A stretch of DNA of 35,509 nucleotides, taken from positions 73,063 through 108,571 of the forward strand of contig DPHR01000168.1 of the NCBI GenBank assembly GCA_003522945.1. Reading direction: 5' to 3'. Shown one piece after another: positions 14,695-22,941 of this stretch. This DNA is from Clostridiales bacterium (lineage in GTDB: Bacteria > Bacillota > Clostridia > Oscillospirales > Oscillospiraceae). Numbering within the stretch: position 1 is the stretch's first letter; the number at the start of each line of letters is the position of its first letter. Under the pieces are notes generated by a model that was not told the origin of the DNA, did no database searches, and saw only the letters and a list, made by a program, of their open reading frames with translations. The position numbers and the translations under genes are program-made.

Positions 14695-16590
14695 ATGCTT
14701 GGAATTTTATGGTTTTTCCTGTGGCAAAGCACAGGGATCGCCGTTTCGTATTATCTGTTTCCCGAAAAGAGGATCGCTGTCCGGCTCTGGCTCGGCAGCG
14801 TGATCGGAACGCTTCTCTCCATGTGGGCGCCGATCCCGTTTGCGTTCCTCCGGGGCTTCGGCATCACGGCGCACATCGCCGCGGCGATCTTTGCCTTGGC
14901 GCTGCACGCGCTGTGGTTCGCGCGGCGGGAAAAAGCCATTCCCTGCGCGGAGGATGCCGCGATAGACCGCCCCCTCCCCTATCTGCTTGTTCCCTTTATG
15001 ATGCTTGCGATCTATCTTGTAGGCTCGCATACGCTGCAAAACGTGGACGGAGCGCTCTATACCGGACAGTGCACCTACGGCGATATGGCGATGCATTTGA
15101 GCTTCATCACATCCATCGCCGGGCAACAAACGTTCCCGCCGGAGTATAATCTTCTTCCCGGAACGCCGGTGAGCTATCCGTTCCTCTGTGACAGCGTCTC
15201 CTCAAGCCTGTACCTTCTCGGAACGCCGCTTCGCTGGGCGTATATGATCCCGATGTTCTTTGCCTTTGCACAGGTGTTCTGCGGCATATGGTTTCTTGCC
15301 CGGGAATTTTGCCGGAGAAAGTACGCGCCGGTGCTTGCTTTTCTGCTCTTCTTCCTCAACGGCGGGCTCGGCATGATCTATTTTCTCAACGGTGAGTACT
15401 CCCTGCATGATCTCTTCACCGCGTTTTACAAAACGCCTACGAATCTCACCGAAAATGGCATGCGCTGGGTCAACGTCATTGCGGACATGCTGCTGCCGCA
15501 GCGGGCGACGCTCTTCGGCTGGGCAGCGCTGTTCGCTGTTTTGTACCTGCTTTTCCGGGCGGTATTTCGCGGCGATATGCGGCTGTATCTCCCGGCGGGC
15601 ATTCTCGGCGGACTTTTGCCGATGGTCCACACGCATTCCTACTTTGCCCTTGGCCTGATGGCGGCATGCTGGCTCGTGTATTCGGCTGTGCGTGACCGGC
15701 TTTCCCGCGAATGGTTTCTCCGTTGGCTCCGGTTTGGGCTTCCGGCGGTACTGCTGGCGCTGCCGCAGCTCTTTCTCTGGACATTTCCTTCCGTCGGCGG
15801 AAATGAACACTTCGTCCGTGTCGTGATCGACTGGGTGAATAACGGAAAAGAGCCCTGGCTCTGGTTCTGGATCAAAAATGTCGGGCTCGTATTCGTTCTG
15901 ACGCCGTTTGCTTTCTTTGCTGTCTCTAAGGAGCAGCGCGCGGCGTTCTCCGGCGCGGTATTTATTTTCGTTGTGTGCGAGCTGCTCGTATTTCAGCCGA
16001 ACGAATACGATAACAACAAGCTCCTGTACGTTGCCTATGCATTCGGATGCTTTGTGTGCGCCGACGCGCTGGCCGGTTGGCTCGGACAGCTCCGAAGCCC
16101 GGCAGCGCAGGGTGTGCTTCTTGCTCTCACACTCTTTATCAGCTCCAATGCCGCCGTGTTTACCCTTGGACGTGAGGTTGCCTCCGGTATCCCGAAATAC
16201 GGTTATGAGCTTTTCTCCCGCGATGAGGCCGCCGCGGCGGAGTACATTATTGAGAACACCGAGCCGGACGCCCTGTTCCTCACCAAGGACAATCACGACA
16301 ACACTGTCGCGACACTCACCGGACGGAACATCGTCTGCGGCAGCAGCTCGTACCTCTACTTTCACGGTCTGAATTATCAGGGCAAGCAATACCTTGCCGA
16401 GCAGATGCTCACGAATGCGGAGGTATTTGAGGCATATCGCGATAGTGAAGGCCTCGACTATGTGTACATCGGCTACCATGAACGCGCGCTCACCGGTGTT
16501 ATCACCGATTATCTGACGGAAAATTATCCCATTGCGTTCTCTGCCGGAGCGATCACGATCTATGATCTCCACGCGGACGCGATAGACTGA
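14695..16590 (+). CDS. Large polytopic membrane protein, GT-C glycosyltransferase-like
   Basis: A 631-residue protein with about a dozen hydrophobic segments and a soluble C-terminal region of about 110 residues. I do not recognise a named family with certainty. An acidic loop after the early membrane segments (YGDMAMHLS, 128-136) resembles the catalytic-Asp loop of GT-C enzymes, and THSYFALG recalls similar membrane sugar transferases. The C-terminal part (LFLTKDNHDN, YIGYHE) looks like the extracytoplasmic tail of such proteins. AAAGGA lies 10 nt before the ATG. It is transcribed away from two other GT-C genes from a shared promoter region, which supports a role in the same surface glycan pathway. 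Confidence 0.6.
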   Translation: MLGILWFFLWQSTGIAVSYYLFPEKRIAVRLWLGSVIGTLLSMWAPIPFAFLRGFGITAHIAAAIFALALHALWFARREKAIPCAEDAAIDRPLPYLLVPFMMLAIYLVGSHTLQNVDGALYTGQCTYGDMAMHLSFITSIAGQQTFPPEYNLLPGTPVSYPFLCDSVSSSLYLLGTPLRWAYMIPMFFAFAQVFCGIWFLAREFCRRKYAPVLAFLLFFLNGGLGMIYFLNGEYSLHDLFTAFYKTPTNLTENGMRWVNVIADMLLPQRATLFGWAALFAVLYLLFRAVFRGDMRLYLPAGILGGLLPMVHTHSYFALGLMAACWLVYSAVRDRLSREWFLRWLRFGLPAVLLALPQLFLWTFPSVGGNEHFVRVVIDWVNNGKEPWLWFWIKNVGLVFVLTPFAFFAVSKEQRAAFSGAVFIFVVCELLVFQPNEYDNNKLLYVAYAFGCFVCADALAGWLGQLRSPAAQGVLLALTLFISSNAAVFTLGREVASGIPKYGYELFSRDEAAAAEYIIENTEPDALFLTKDNHDNTVATLTGRNIVCGSSSYLYFHGLNYQGKQYLAEQMLTNAEVFEAYRDSEGLDYVYIGYHERALTGVITDYLTENYPIAFSAGAITIYDLHADAID

Positions 16591-16636
16591 ACGGCCGTCC
16601 GGCAGCAAAGCATTTATATCTTTTTCGCATATACGA

Positions 16637-16668
16637 AAACCGCCCGCGGTACCTGCCGCGGGCGGTTT
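16637..16668 (-). terminator. Terminator of the rubrerythrin-thioredoxin operon
   Basis: A perfect 13-bp, mostly G-C stem has a 6-nt loop. On the - strand it runs into TTTT, so it mainly ends trxA transcripts. It may also stop + transcripts from the convergent gene, although no T run follows on that side. Confidence 0.8.
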
Positions 16669-16676
16669 GACATATT

Positions 16677-16985
16677 TCAGAGAACGAAGCTCTCCAGCTG
16701 TGCCTTCGGCACAAAGCCGACGGAGGTTTTGACGGCTTCGCCGTTTTTGAAGAGGATGAGCGTCGGGATGCTCGATACGCCGAAGCGCATGGCAAGATCC
16801 ATTTCCTCATCCACATTGACCTTGCCGACCTTCACTTCGGCATGCTCGTCCGCAAACTCGTGCAGCACCGGCGCGAGCATTTTGCAGGGTCCGCACCAGC
16901 TCGCCCAGAAGTCCACGAGGACAGGTTTATCGGCGTGCAGAACCTCTTCTTCAAAGTTGGCTTTTGTAATGGTAATTTCCGACAT
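16677..16985 (-). CDS. trxA: Thioredoxin
   Basis: A 102-residue thioredoxin, a general cytoplasmic disulfide reductant. The active site WCGPC has Cys31 and Cys34, and the cis-proline is Pro74 (SSIPT). Length and motifs are fully standard. The ATG has AAGGAG 9 nt upstream and lies 26 nt after the rubrerythrin stop, so the two share a transcript, which suits joint protection against peroxide and oxygen. A strong terminator follows. Confidence 0.95.
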   Translation of the reverse strand: MSEITITKANFEEEVLHADKPVLVDFWASWCGPCKMLAPVLHEFADEHAEVKVGKVNVDEEMDLAMRFGVSSIPTLILFKNGEAVKTSVGFVPKAQLESFVL

Positions 16986-17011
16986 GGTAGACCGCTCCTT
17001 TCGATGAAGTA

Positions 17012-17557
17012 TTAATAGTTTTCGGCGTGGATCTCAAAATAGCTCTGCGGATGGGCGCACGTTGGGCAGATCTCCGGCGCGCTCGTGCCGACAACAATGT
17101 GTCCGCAGTTGCGGCATTCCCAGACCTTTACCTCGCTCTTGGCAAACACTTCGGCTGTCTCCACGTTGTGTAGCAGTGCGCGGTAGCGCTCCTCATGGTG
17201 CTTTTCGATCGCGCCGACAAGGCGGAATTTCTGCGCAAGCTCGCGGAAGCCCTCTTCCTCGGCGGTTTTGGCGAAGCCTTCGTACATATCCGTCCACTCG
17301 TAGTTTTCGCCCTCGGCGGCGTTCAGAAGATTTTCCGCTGTATCGCCGATGCCGTTGAGCTCCTTGAACCAGAGCTTCGCATGCTCCTTTTCGTTGTCCG
17401 CGGTTTTCAGGAAGAGAGCGGCGATCTGCTCATAGCCCTCCTTCTTTGCTTTGCTGGCGAAAAACGTATACTTGTTGCGGGCTTCCGATTCCCCGGAGAA
17501 TGCGGCGCGGAGGTTCTGCTCGGTCTTTGTCCCGGAATACTTGTTCTTTTCCGACAT
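17012..17557 (-). CDS. Rubrerythrin
   Basis: A 181-residue non-haem iron peroxidase of anaerobes, reducing hydrogen peroxide. The N-terminal ferritin-like four-helix domain shows metal ligands in GESEARNKY (Glu23), ExxH at 56-59 and ExxH at 118-121. The C-terminal rubredoxin-like domain has Cys148, 151, 164 and 167. AAAGGAG precedes the ATG. A weak -10 (CATAAT) lies upstream on the - strand, but no good -35 is visible; transcription may also arrive from psuG. Co-transcribed with trxA. Confidence 0.94.
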   Translation of the reverse strand: MSEKNKYSGTKTEQNLRAAFSGESEARNKYTFFASKAKKEGYEQIAALFLKTADNEKEHAKLWFKELNGIGDTAENLLNAAEGENYEWTDMYEGFAKTAEEEGFRELAQKFRLVGAIEKHHEERYRALLHNVETAEVFAKSEVKVWECRNCGHIVVGTSAPEICPTCAHPQSYFEIHAENY

Positions 17558-17611
17558 TTTTTCTACTCCTTTACAAAGCGTATTTTCCGTTTCGTATTAT
17601 GCCCAGATATG

Positions 17612-17643
17612 GCCAAAGAACCGCCGAAAGGCAGTTCTTTGGC
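17612..17643. other. Hairpin between psuG and rubrerythrin genes
   Basis: Arms GCCAAAGAAC and GTTCTTTGGC enclose a further short stem with a GAAA/TTTC loop. The stem is continuous in - strand RNA (one G-U pair) but has one mismatch in + strand RNA. The T run lies on the + side, the wrong side for a terminator of psuG. Role unclear. Confidence 0.5.
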
Positions 17644-17651
17644 TGATTTTT

Positions 17652-18584
17652 TTATTCCGCTTTTTTCAGCTCGCAAAGCGCCGCGGCAATGCGCGCAGCG
17701 CAGCGCGCATTATTCAGCGCAAGCTGCACGTTCGTTTCAAAGCTCTCGCCGCCGGTAAGCTCCTTGACCTTGGCAAGCAGGAACGGCGTGATGTTCTTAC
17801 CGTGGACATTCGCCTCGTCCGCGGCCTGCAGCGCCACGTTGATGATGCGCTCCATATATTCATGATCGAGCGCGTATTCCTCCGGCACGGGGTTGCCGAC
17901 GAGGATGCCGGCGGTGAAGCCGATGCCGCGCTGCGCATGGATGATCGAGGCGATCTCCGCTTCGCTCTGCGCCGCGTAGTCCACGCCGAAGCCGCTCTTG
18001 CGGCAGAAGAACGCCGGAAAATCGGCGGTCTGGTTGCCGATGACGGGAACGCCCATCGTCTCAAGATACTCGAGCGTGCGTCCGATGTCGAGGATCTGCT
18101 TGGCGCCGGCGCAGACGACCGTAACAGGCGTGTGAGCAAGCTCCTGCAGGTCGGCGGAAATATCCATGGAATCCTGACCGCCGCGGTGCACACCGCCGAT
18201 GCCGCCGGTAGCAAACACGGGGATGCCCGCCATGGCCGCGATGATCATCGTAGAAGCGACGGTCGTCGCGCCGGTGCGGCCGAGAGCAACATACACCGCC
18301 ACGTCGCGGCGGCTGACCTTGCCGATGTTCTCGGCGCGGCACATGATCTCCAGCTCCTCCGCCGTGAGACCGACCTTGAGCCGGCCCTTGACGATCGCGC
18401 AGGTCGCCGGAATGGCGCCGAGCGAGCGGATGACCTCTTCCACGCGGTGCGCAAAATCCAGATTTTCCGGATACGGCATGCCGTGGCTGAGGATCGTGCT
18501 CTCGAGCGCGACAACGGGCTTATTCTCATCCAGCGCCTGCTGGATCTCGGGAAGAACGTCCAGATACTTTTCAAAGCTGTTCAT
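17652..18584 (-). CDS. psuG: Pseudouridine-5'-phosphate glycosidase
   Basis: A 310-residue enzyme that splits pseudouridine 5'-phosphate into uracil and ribose 5-phosphate. The family signatures ESTILSHGMPYP (Glu28) and GGIGGVHRG (127-135) are present, with Lys89 and Lys162 at the positions corresponding to the catalytic lysines of the Escherichia coli enzyme. The start overlaps the psuK stop by 4 nt (ATGA), so the pair is co-translated: PsuK phosphorylates pseudouridine and PsuG cleaves the product. Last gene of a long operon running from dxs. Confidence 0.94.
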   Translation of the reverse strand: MNSFEKYLDVLPEIQQALDENKPVVALESTILSHGMPYPENLDFAHRVEEVIRSLGAIPATCAIVKGRLKVGLTAEELEIMCRAENIGKVSRRDVAVYVALGRTGATTVASTMIIAAMAGIPVFATGGIGGVHRGGQDSMDISADLQELAHTPVTVVCAGAKQILDIGRTLEYLETMGVPVIGNQTADFPAFFCRKSGFGVDYAAQSEAEIASIIHAQRGIGFTAGILVGNPVPEEYALDHEYMERIINVALQAADEANVHGKNITPFLLAKVKELTGGESFETNVQLALNNARCAARIAAALCELKKAE

Positions 18585-19522
18585 AATTCATTTTCCTCCA
18601 GAATTTTATTGACGAGCTCCGCGCTCATCCCCGGACTGACGGTACCGGCGCTGGTGACGGCGATGATGCCCGCCGCGAGAGCCCAGCGAGCCGCCCGTTC
18701 GGGGGGAAAGCGGTGCAGGTAAGCATATAAAAGTCCGGCCATAAAGGCATCTCCCGCGCCGGTGGCATCTACCATCTGGCTCACGGGACGGAGAGCGGCA
18801 TAGAATTTTGCGCCGCTGCGGTCGGCCCAGTAGCAGCCGCGCTGTCCCATGCTGACGACGATGCAGTGCGTACCGCGCTCGAGAAGCACATCCGCAGCGC
18901 GCTCCATATCGGCGTCGCCGGTGATCTCGCAGCCGGTCATAGCCGCGAGCTCCAGCACATTGGGCTTCAGGCAGTGGAGCTTTCCGGCAAACGGGGCAAG
19001 ACGGCGGGCGTACGTTGTGGAAACCGGGTCGGAAAAAATCGGCACGCCCGCGAGCGCGTCGGAGGTGATCCATTCCAGAGCCTCCGGCGTCAGGCAGGGG
19101 TCGCAGACGATCACGTCCGCTTTCCGCAGCGCATTCTTTTGCCCTTTGAGCCAGTCGGGGGTGATGTGCTCCAGAATACGCATATCGGACATGCCGATGA
19201 ACATGTCGCCCTCGGGGTCGATGAGCGCCATATAGCTGGAGCTGCCGCAGTCCGGGCAGCGCAGCATGTGCGACATATCCATGCCGACCGCCTCGCCGGA
19301 GGCGAGGATCTCGCGGCCGTATAGATCGTTGCCGATGGCGGAGAACAGAGCCGTCCTCTCGCCCATGCGGGAGAGATTTTCGAGAATGTTCCGCGTGACG
19401 CCGCCGGGCGACGTGTGGAGAAAGCCGGGGTTGGAATCATGCAGGATCAGCGCGGCACGGCTGCGGCCGTGCAGATCCATGTTGGCCGCGCCGATGCCTG
19501 CGGTAAAGCGTTTTTCTGCCAT
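18581..19522 (-). CDS. psuK: PfkB-family sugar/nucleoside kinase, probable pseudouridine kinase
   Basis: A 313-residue ribokinase-fold kinase. It has the N-terminal glycine-rich substrate motif (PGGVTRN, 39-45) and the C-terminal PfkB signature with the catalytic base Asp258 (GAGDAF). The sequence alone says only PfkB kinase; the 4-nt overlap with psuG makes pseudouridine the likely substrate. The start codon overlaps the tyrS stop by 1 nt (TAATG). No pseudouridine transporter gene is nearby, so the substrate may come from RNA breakdown inside the cell. Confidence 0.85.
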   Translation of the reverse strand: MAEKRFTAGIGAANMDLHGRSRAALILHDSNPGFLHTSPGGVTRNILENLSRMGERTALFSAIGNDLYGREILASGEAVGMDMSHMLRCPDCGSSSYMALIDPEGDMFIGMSDMRILEHITPDWLKGQKNALRKADVIVCDPCLTPEALEWITSDALAGVPIFSDPVSTTYARRLAPFAGKLHCLKPNVLELAAMTGCEITGDADMERAADVLLERGTHCIVVSMGQRGCYWADRSGAKFYAALRPVSQMVDATGAGDAFMAGLLYAYLHRFPPERAARWALAAGIIAVTSAGTVSPGMSAELVNKILEENEL

Positions 19523-20742
19523 TATTTCAAAATCACTCGCTTGAAGTTCTTCTTGCCGCGGCGCAGGACAACGCCCTTGCGCAGTTCCTCACCGTCAAAC
19601 GCTTTGGCGATGTCGGTGACCTTTTCCTCTCCGCACAGGACGCCGCCCTGCTGGATGTTGCGCCGCGCGTCGCTGCGGGAAGCGCAGAGACCGCTCAGCA
19701 CGAGGAGCCTCATAATGTCGGACTTACCGTCTACGAGGTCACGCTCGGAAATGACGGCTTCCGGCACATGCTCGGTGCTGCCGCCGCCGAAAATGGCGCG
19801 CGCTTTTTCCTGCGCGGTGCCGGCCTCGTCCTCACCGTGGACCATTTTGGTAAGCTCGTAGGCCAGAGTTTCCTTGGCGGTGTTGAGCTGCGCGTCCTTC
19901 CACGTCGCCATTTCGTCGATCTGCTCGAGCGGGAGGAACGTGAGCATACGGATGCACTTCATAACGTCCGCGTCGTCCACGTTGCGCCAGTACTGGTAGA
20001 AATCGAACGGAGAGGTCTTGTTCGCGTCAAGCCAGACAGCGTTGCCCGCCGTTTTGCCCATCTTCTTGCCCTGCGAGTCGGTCAGGAGCGTAATGGTCAT
20101 GGCGTAAGCGTCCTTGCCGAGCTTCTTGCGGATGAGCTCCGTGCCGCCAAGCATATTGCTCCACTGATCGTCGCCGCCAAACTGCATGTTGCAGCCATAT
20201 TCCTTGAAAAGATGGTAGAAATCATAGCTCTGCATGATCATGTAGTTGAACTCAAAGAAGCTCAGACCCTTTTCCATGCGCTGCTTGTAGCACTCGGCAC
20301 GGAGCATGTTGTTCACGCTAAAGCATGTACCGACCTCGCGCAGAAGCTCAATATAATTGAGATTGAGCAGCCAGTCGGCGTTGTTGACCATGATGGCCTT
20401 GTCCTCGCCGAATTCGATGAAGCGTTCCATCTGGCGACGGAAGCACTCGGCGTTGTGGTCGATATCCGCCTTGGTGAGCATCTTACGCATATCGGTGCGG
20501 CCCGAGGGATCGCCGATCATCGTGGTACCCCCGCCGATGAGCGCGACCGGCTGGTTGCCGGCCATCTGCAGGCGTTTCATAAGCGTGAGCGCCATGAAGT
20601 GACCGGCCGTCAGGCTGTCCGCCGTGCAGTCAAAGCCGATATAAAAGCGAGCCTTTCCGTTGTTGATCAGGTCGTGGATCTCCTGTTCATCGGTGACCTG
20701 CGCGATAAGACCGCGCCGGACAAGCTCTTCGTAAATCTGCAT
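19522..20742 (-). CDS. tyrS: Tyrosyl-tRNA synthetase
   Basis: A 406-residue class I synthetase that charges tRNA-Tyr. It has the Rossmann catalytic domain, the KMSKS-type loop KMGKT near residue 228, and a C-terminal S4 RNA-binding domain (about 340-400). The HIGH-type motif reads TAGH at 45-48: Thr40 is kept but the first His of HIGH is Thr45. ATG at 20742 was preferred, 8 nt after AAGGAG; the adjacent TTG at 20745 is possible. Only about 45 nt separate it from recN, so there is no room for the T-box leader common for this gene in Firmicutes. Confidence 0.95.
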   Translation of the reverse strand: MQIYEELVRRGLIAQVTDEQEIHDLINNGKARFYIGFDCTADSLTAGHFMALTLMKRLQMAGNQPVALIGGGTTMIGDPSGRTDMRKMLTKADIDHNAECFRRQMERFIEFGEDKAIMVNNADWLLNLNYIELLREVGTCFSVNNMLRAECYKQRMEKGLSFFEFNYMIMQSYDFYHLFKEYGCNMQFGGDDQWSNMLGGTELIRKKLGKDAYAMTITLLTDSQGKKMGKTAGNAVWLDANKTSPFDFYQYWRNVDDADVMKCIRMLTFLPLEQIDEMATWKDAQLNTAKETLAYELTKMVHGEDEAGTAQEKARAIFGGGSTEHVPEAVISERDLVDGKSDIMRLLVLSGLCASRSDARRNIQQGGVLCGEEKVTDIAKAFDGEELRKGVVLRRGKKNFKRVILK

Positions 20743-20790
20743 CAATCTGTCTCCTTTTTATTCTTTTTCCGCGTAATACGGATAAATTTC

Positions 20791-22476
20791 TTATGACAGG
20801 GACGCGCGGAACCGCTCATCCCGTGCGAGAAACTCCTCAGCTCCCGCAAGCTGTATATCGGTGATCATGTCGCCGCCGCTCAGGCGTGCCAGTTCATACC
20901 GGCGGCCCTCACGGTCGAGAAGGCGGATGTTCGTATATGTTCGCCCGCCGTGCTCGGCCTTTTCCACCAGATACTGCTGCTGCGCCATCGCCGCGATCTG
21001 CGGGAGATGGGTCACGCAGAGCACCTGCTTCGTCCGGCCGAGGGAAGCGAGCTTTTCTGCCACACGCTGCGCCGCAACGCCGGATACGCCGGTGTCGATC
21101 TCGTCAAAGATCAGCGCGTCTACGCCGTCCTTTTCGGCAAAGACGTTCTTGAGCGCGAGCATGATGCGCGAAAGCTCGCCGCCGGAAGCGATGCGGCTGA
21201 TCGGGCCAAGCGTTTCACCGGCGTTCGCCGACATGACGAAGCTGACCTCATCCGCGCCGGAGGCGGACAGGGCGTTTTTCCCTTCGCGGGAAAGAAGCCG
21301 CACCTCAAAGCGGACCGACGGCATGCTGAGATCACGAAGCTCGCCGACGACGCGCTCCTCGAGCCGCTTTGCCGCAGCTTGCCGGATATCGGTAAGCGCG
21401 CATGCCTTCTTTTCGGCAAGCGCATACGCCTTCGCCGTTTCCTTTTCCAGCTGCGCGAGCCGGTCGCCCGCGTATTCCAGCTCGTCGAGACGGCGCTCGG
21501 AATCCGCAAGAAGCGCAGCGAGCCCTTCTTCGTCTGTGGAATATTTCTTTTCCAGACGCCGCAGCTGGGCGAGCCTTTCCTCCAGCCGGTCATATTCCTC
21601 CGGGGAAAAGTCCAGAAGCTGCTGCTTTTCGCGCAGCCGCTCGGAAGCGTCCTCCAGCGCGAGCCGCGCAGAGCGGATGATCTCTTCGGTCTCCGCAAGA
21701 TCGGCGCTCCACGCGCCGGCACGGGAAACATTATACTCCGCATCGCCGCACTGTGCAACAGCGCTGCTGTCTGAATCATAGAGCGCGGCAAGGGCAGCGG
21801 AAATGTGCTCCGTCAGCTTTTCGCTGTTGCGGAGAAGATCACGCCGCTCCGTGAGTTCCGCTTCCTCGCCGGGGCGGATCTCCGCCTTGGAGAGCTCGGC
21901 GATCCGGTAGCGCAGGCTCTCTTCCAGACGCTGTTTTTCCGCTTCGTCCATGGAGAGGCGTTCGCTCTCGCGAACGAGGGCGCGGTAGGCATCATACGTC
22001 TCGCGATAAGCCGCGAGCGCTTCACCGCACTCGCCGAAGGCATCCAGATAGTCGAGATGCCGCCGCTCGTCGAGAAGCTGACGGCCGTCGTTCTGCCCGT
22101 GGATATCGAGCAGAAGCGCCCCCAGCTCGCGCAGCTGCGACGCCGTGACCGGCACGCCGTTCACACGGCCGGTGCTCTTGCCGTCCGTCGAAATGCGGCG
22201 CTGCAATATGATCTCGCCGTCGTCCGCGTCGATCTCGTTATCGGCGCACCAGCGCTCCGCCTGCGCCGATTCAAAGGACGCCGTGACGGACGCGCGCTCC
22301 GCGCCGGAGCGGACAAGCTCGCGGCTGACGCGGTTGCCGAGTACAGCGTTGAGCGAGTCGATGATGATCGATTTGCCTGCGCCCGTTTCGCCGGTCAGTA
22401 CGCTCAGTCCGGCAGAAAATTCCACATCTGCGCGCTCGATCACGGCGATATTTTCAATGTGGAGTGTTTTGAGCAT
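20791..22476 (-). CDS. recN: DNA repair protein RecN
   Basis: A 561-residue SMC-like ATPase acting early in double-strand-break repair. N-terminal Walker A GETGAGKS (about 30-37), a long coiled-coil centre rich in Glu, Arg and Ala, then the ABC signature SGGELSR and Walker B with DEIDTGVSG near the C-terminus. Standard length. Its ATG overlaps the argR stop by 1 nt (TAATG), matching the argR-recN order conserved in Firmicutes. Confidence 0.96.
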   Translation of the reverse strand: MLKTLHIENIAVIERADVEFSAGLSVLTGETGAGKSIIIDSLNAVLGNRVSRELVRSGAERASVTASFESAQAERWCADNEIDADDGEIILQRRISTDGKSTGRVNGVPVTASQLRELGALLLDIHGQNDGRQLLDERRHLDYLDAFGECGEALAAYRETYDAYRALVRESERLSMDEAEKQRLEESLRYRIAELSKAEIRPGEEAELTERRDLLRNSEKLTEHISAALAALYDSDSSAVAQCGDAEYNVSRAGAWSADLAETEEIIRSARLALEDASERLREKQQLLDFSPEEYDRLEERLAQLRRLEKKYSTDEEGLAALLADSERRLDELEYAGDRLAQLEKETAKAYALAEKKACALTDIRQAAAKRLEERVVGELRDLSMPSVRFEVRLLSREGKNALSASGADEVSFVMSANAGETLGPISRIASGGELSRIMLALKNVFAEKDGVDALIFDEIDTGVSGVAAQRVAEKLASLGRTKQVLCVTHLPQIAAMAQQQYLVEKAEHGGRTYTNIRLLDREGRRYELARLSGGDMITDIQLAGAEEFLARDERFRASLS

Positions 22477-22925
22477 TACAGCATAGCCTCGATTTCCCGA
22501 CAGAAGTCCAGCGCCGTACCGACATCGCGCATGGCAAGGAACGCGGTATCGTCCCCGGCGAGCGTCCCGACGAGATTCGGAACATCCAGATTGTCGAGCA
22601 TGGACGCCGCGGCGTTGGCGAGGCCGGGTAGTGTGTGGATGACGACGATGTTCTGCGCCGTATCAAAGCTCACGACACATTCGCGGAATATCTTGCGCAG
22701 CCGGTCGAGCTGATCGCCGGAATCCTCCCGCGCGGGGACGGTATAGCGGTAGCCGCCATCCGGGGAAAGCTCCTTTACCAGTCGAAGCTCGCGGATATCG
22801 CGCGAGAGCGTCGCCTGCGTGCTTTTCACGCCGCGCTTGCGCAGCGCTTCGATCAGCTGGTTCTGGGTCTCAATGTTCTGCTCCTGAATCAACGCAAGGA
22901 TCTCTTCCTGTCGCTTTGATTTCAC
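22476..22925 (-). CDS. argR: Arginine repressor ArgR
   Basis: A 149-residue arginine-responsive regulator (AhrC/ArgR). The N-terminal winged helix has a recognition segment STQATLSRDIRELRL, and the C-terminal arginine-binding, hexamer-forming domain ends with the family motif GTLAGDDTAF. The start is GTG, 7 nt after AGAGGTGA. It lies 16 nt after nadK and overlaps recN by 1 nt. No arginine-biosynthesis gene lies in the window, as is usual for this conserved location. Confidence 0.95.
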   Translation of the reverse strand: MKSKRQEEILALIQEQNIETQNQLIEALRKRGVKSTQATLSRDIRELRLVKELSPDGGYRYTVPAREDSGDQLDRLRKIFRECVVSFDTAQNIVVIHTLPGLANAAASMLDNLDVPNLVGTLAGDDTAFLAMRDVGTALDFCREIEAML

Positions 22926-22941
22926 GGGGCGTTCACCTCTT

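Noticed and set aside
17451..18722. 423-residue + strand open frame across rubrerythrin and psuG
   Set aside because: It crosses two well-identified genes on the other strand and shows no domain.
20743..20790. Possible T-box leader for tyrS
   Set aside because: The gap to recN is only 48 nt, with no specifier stem or T-box sequence.
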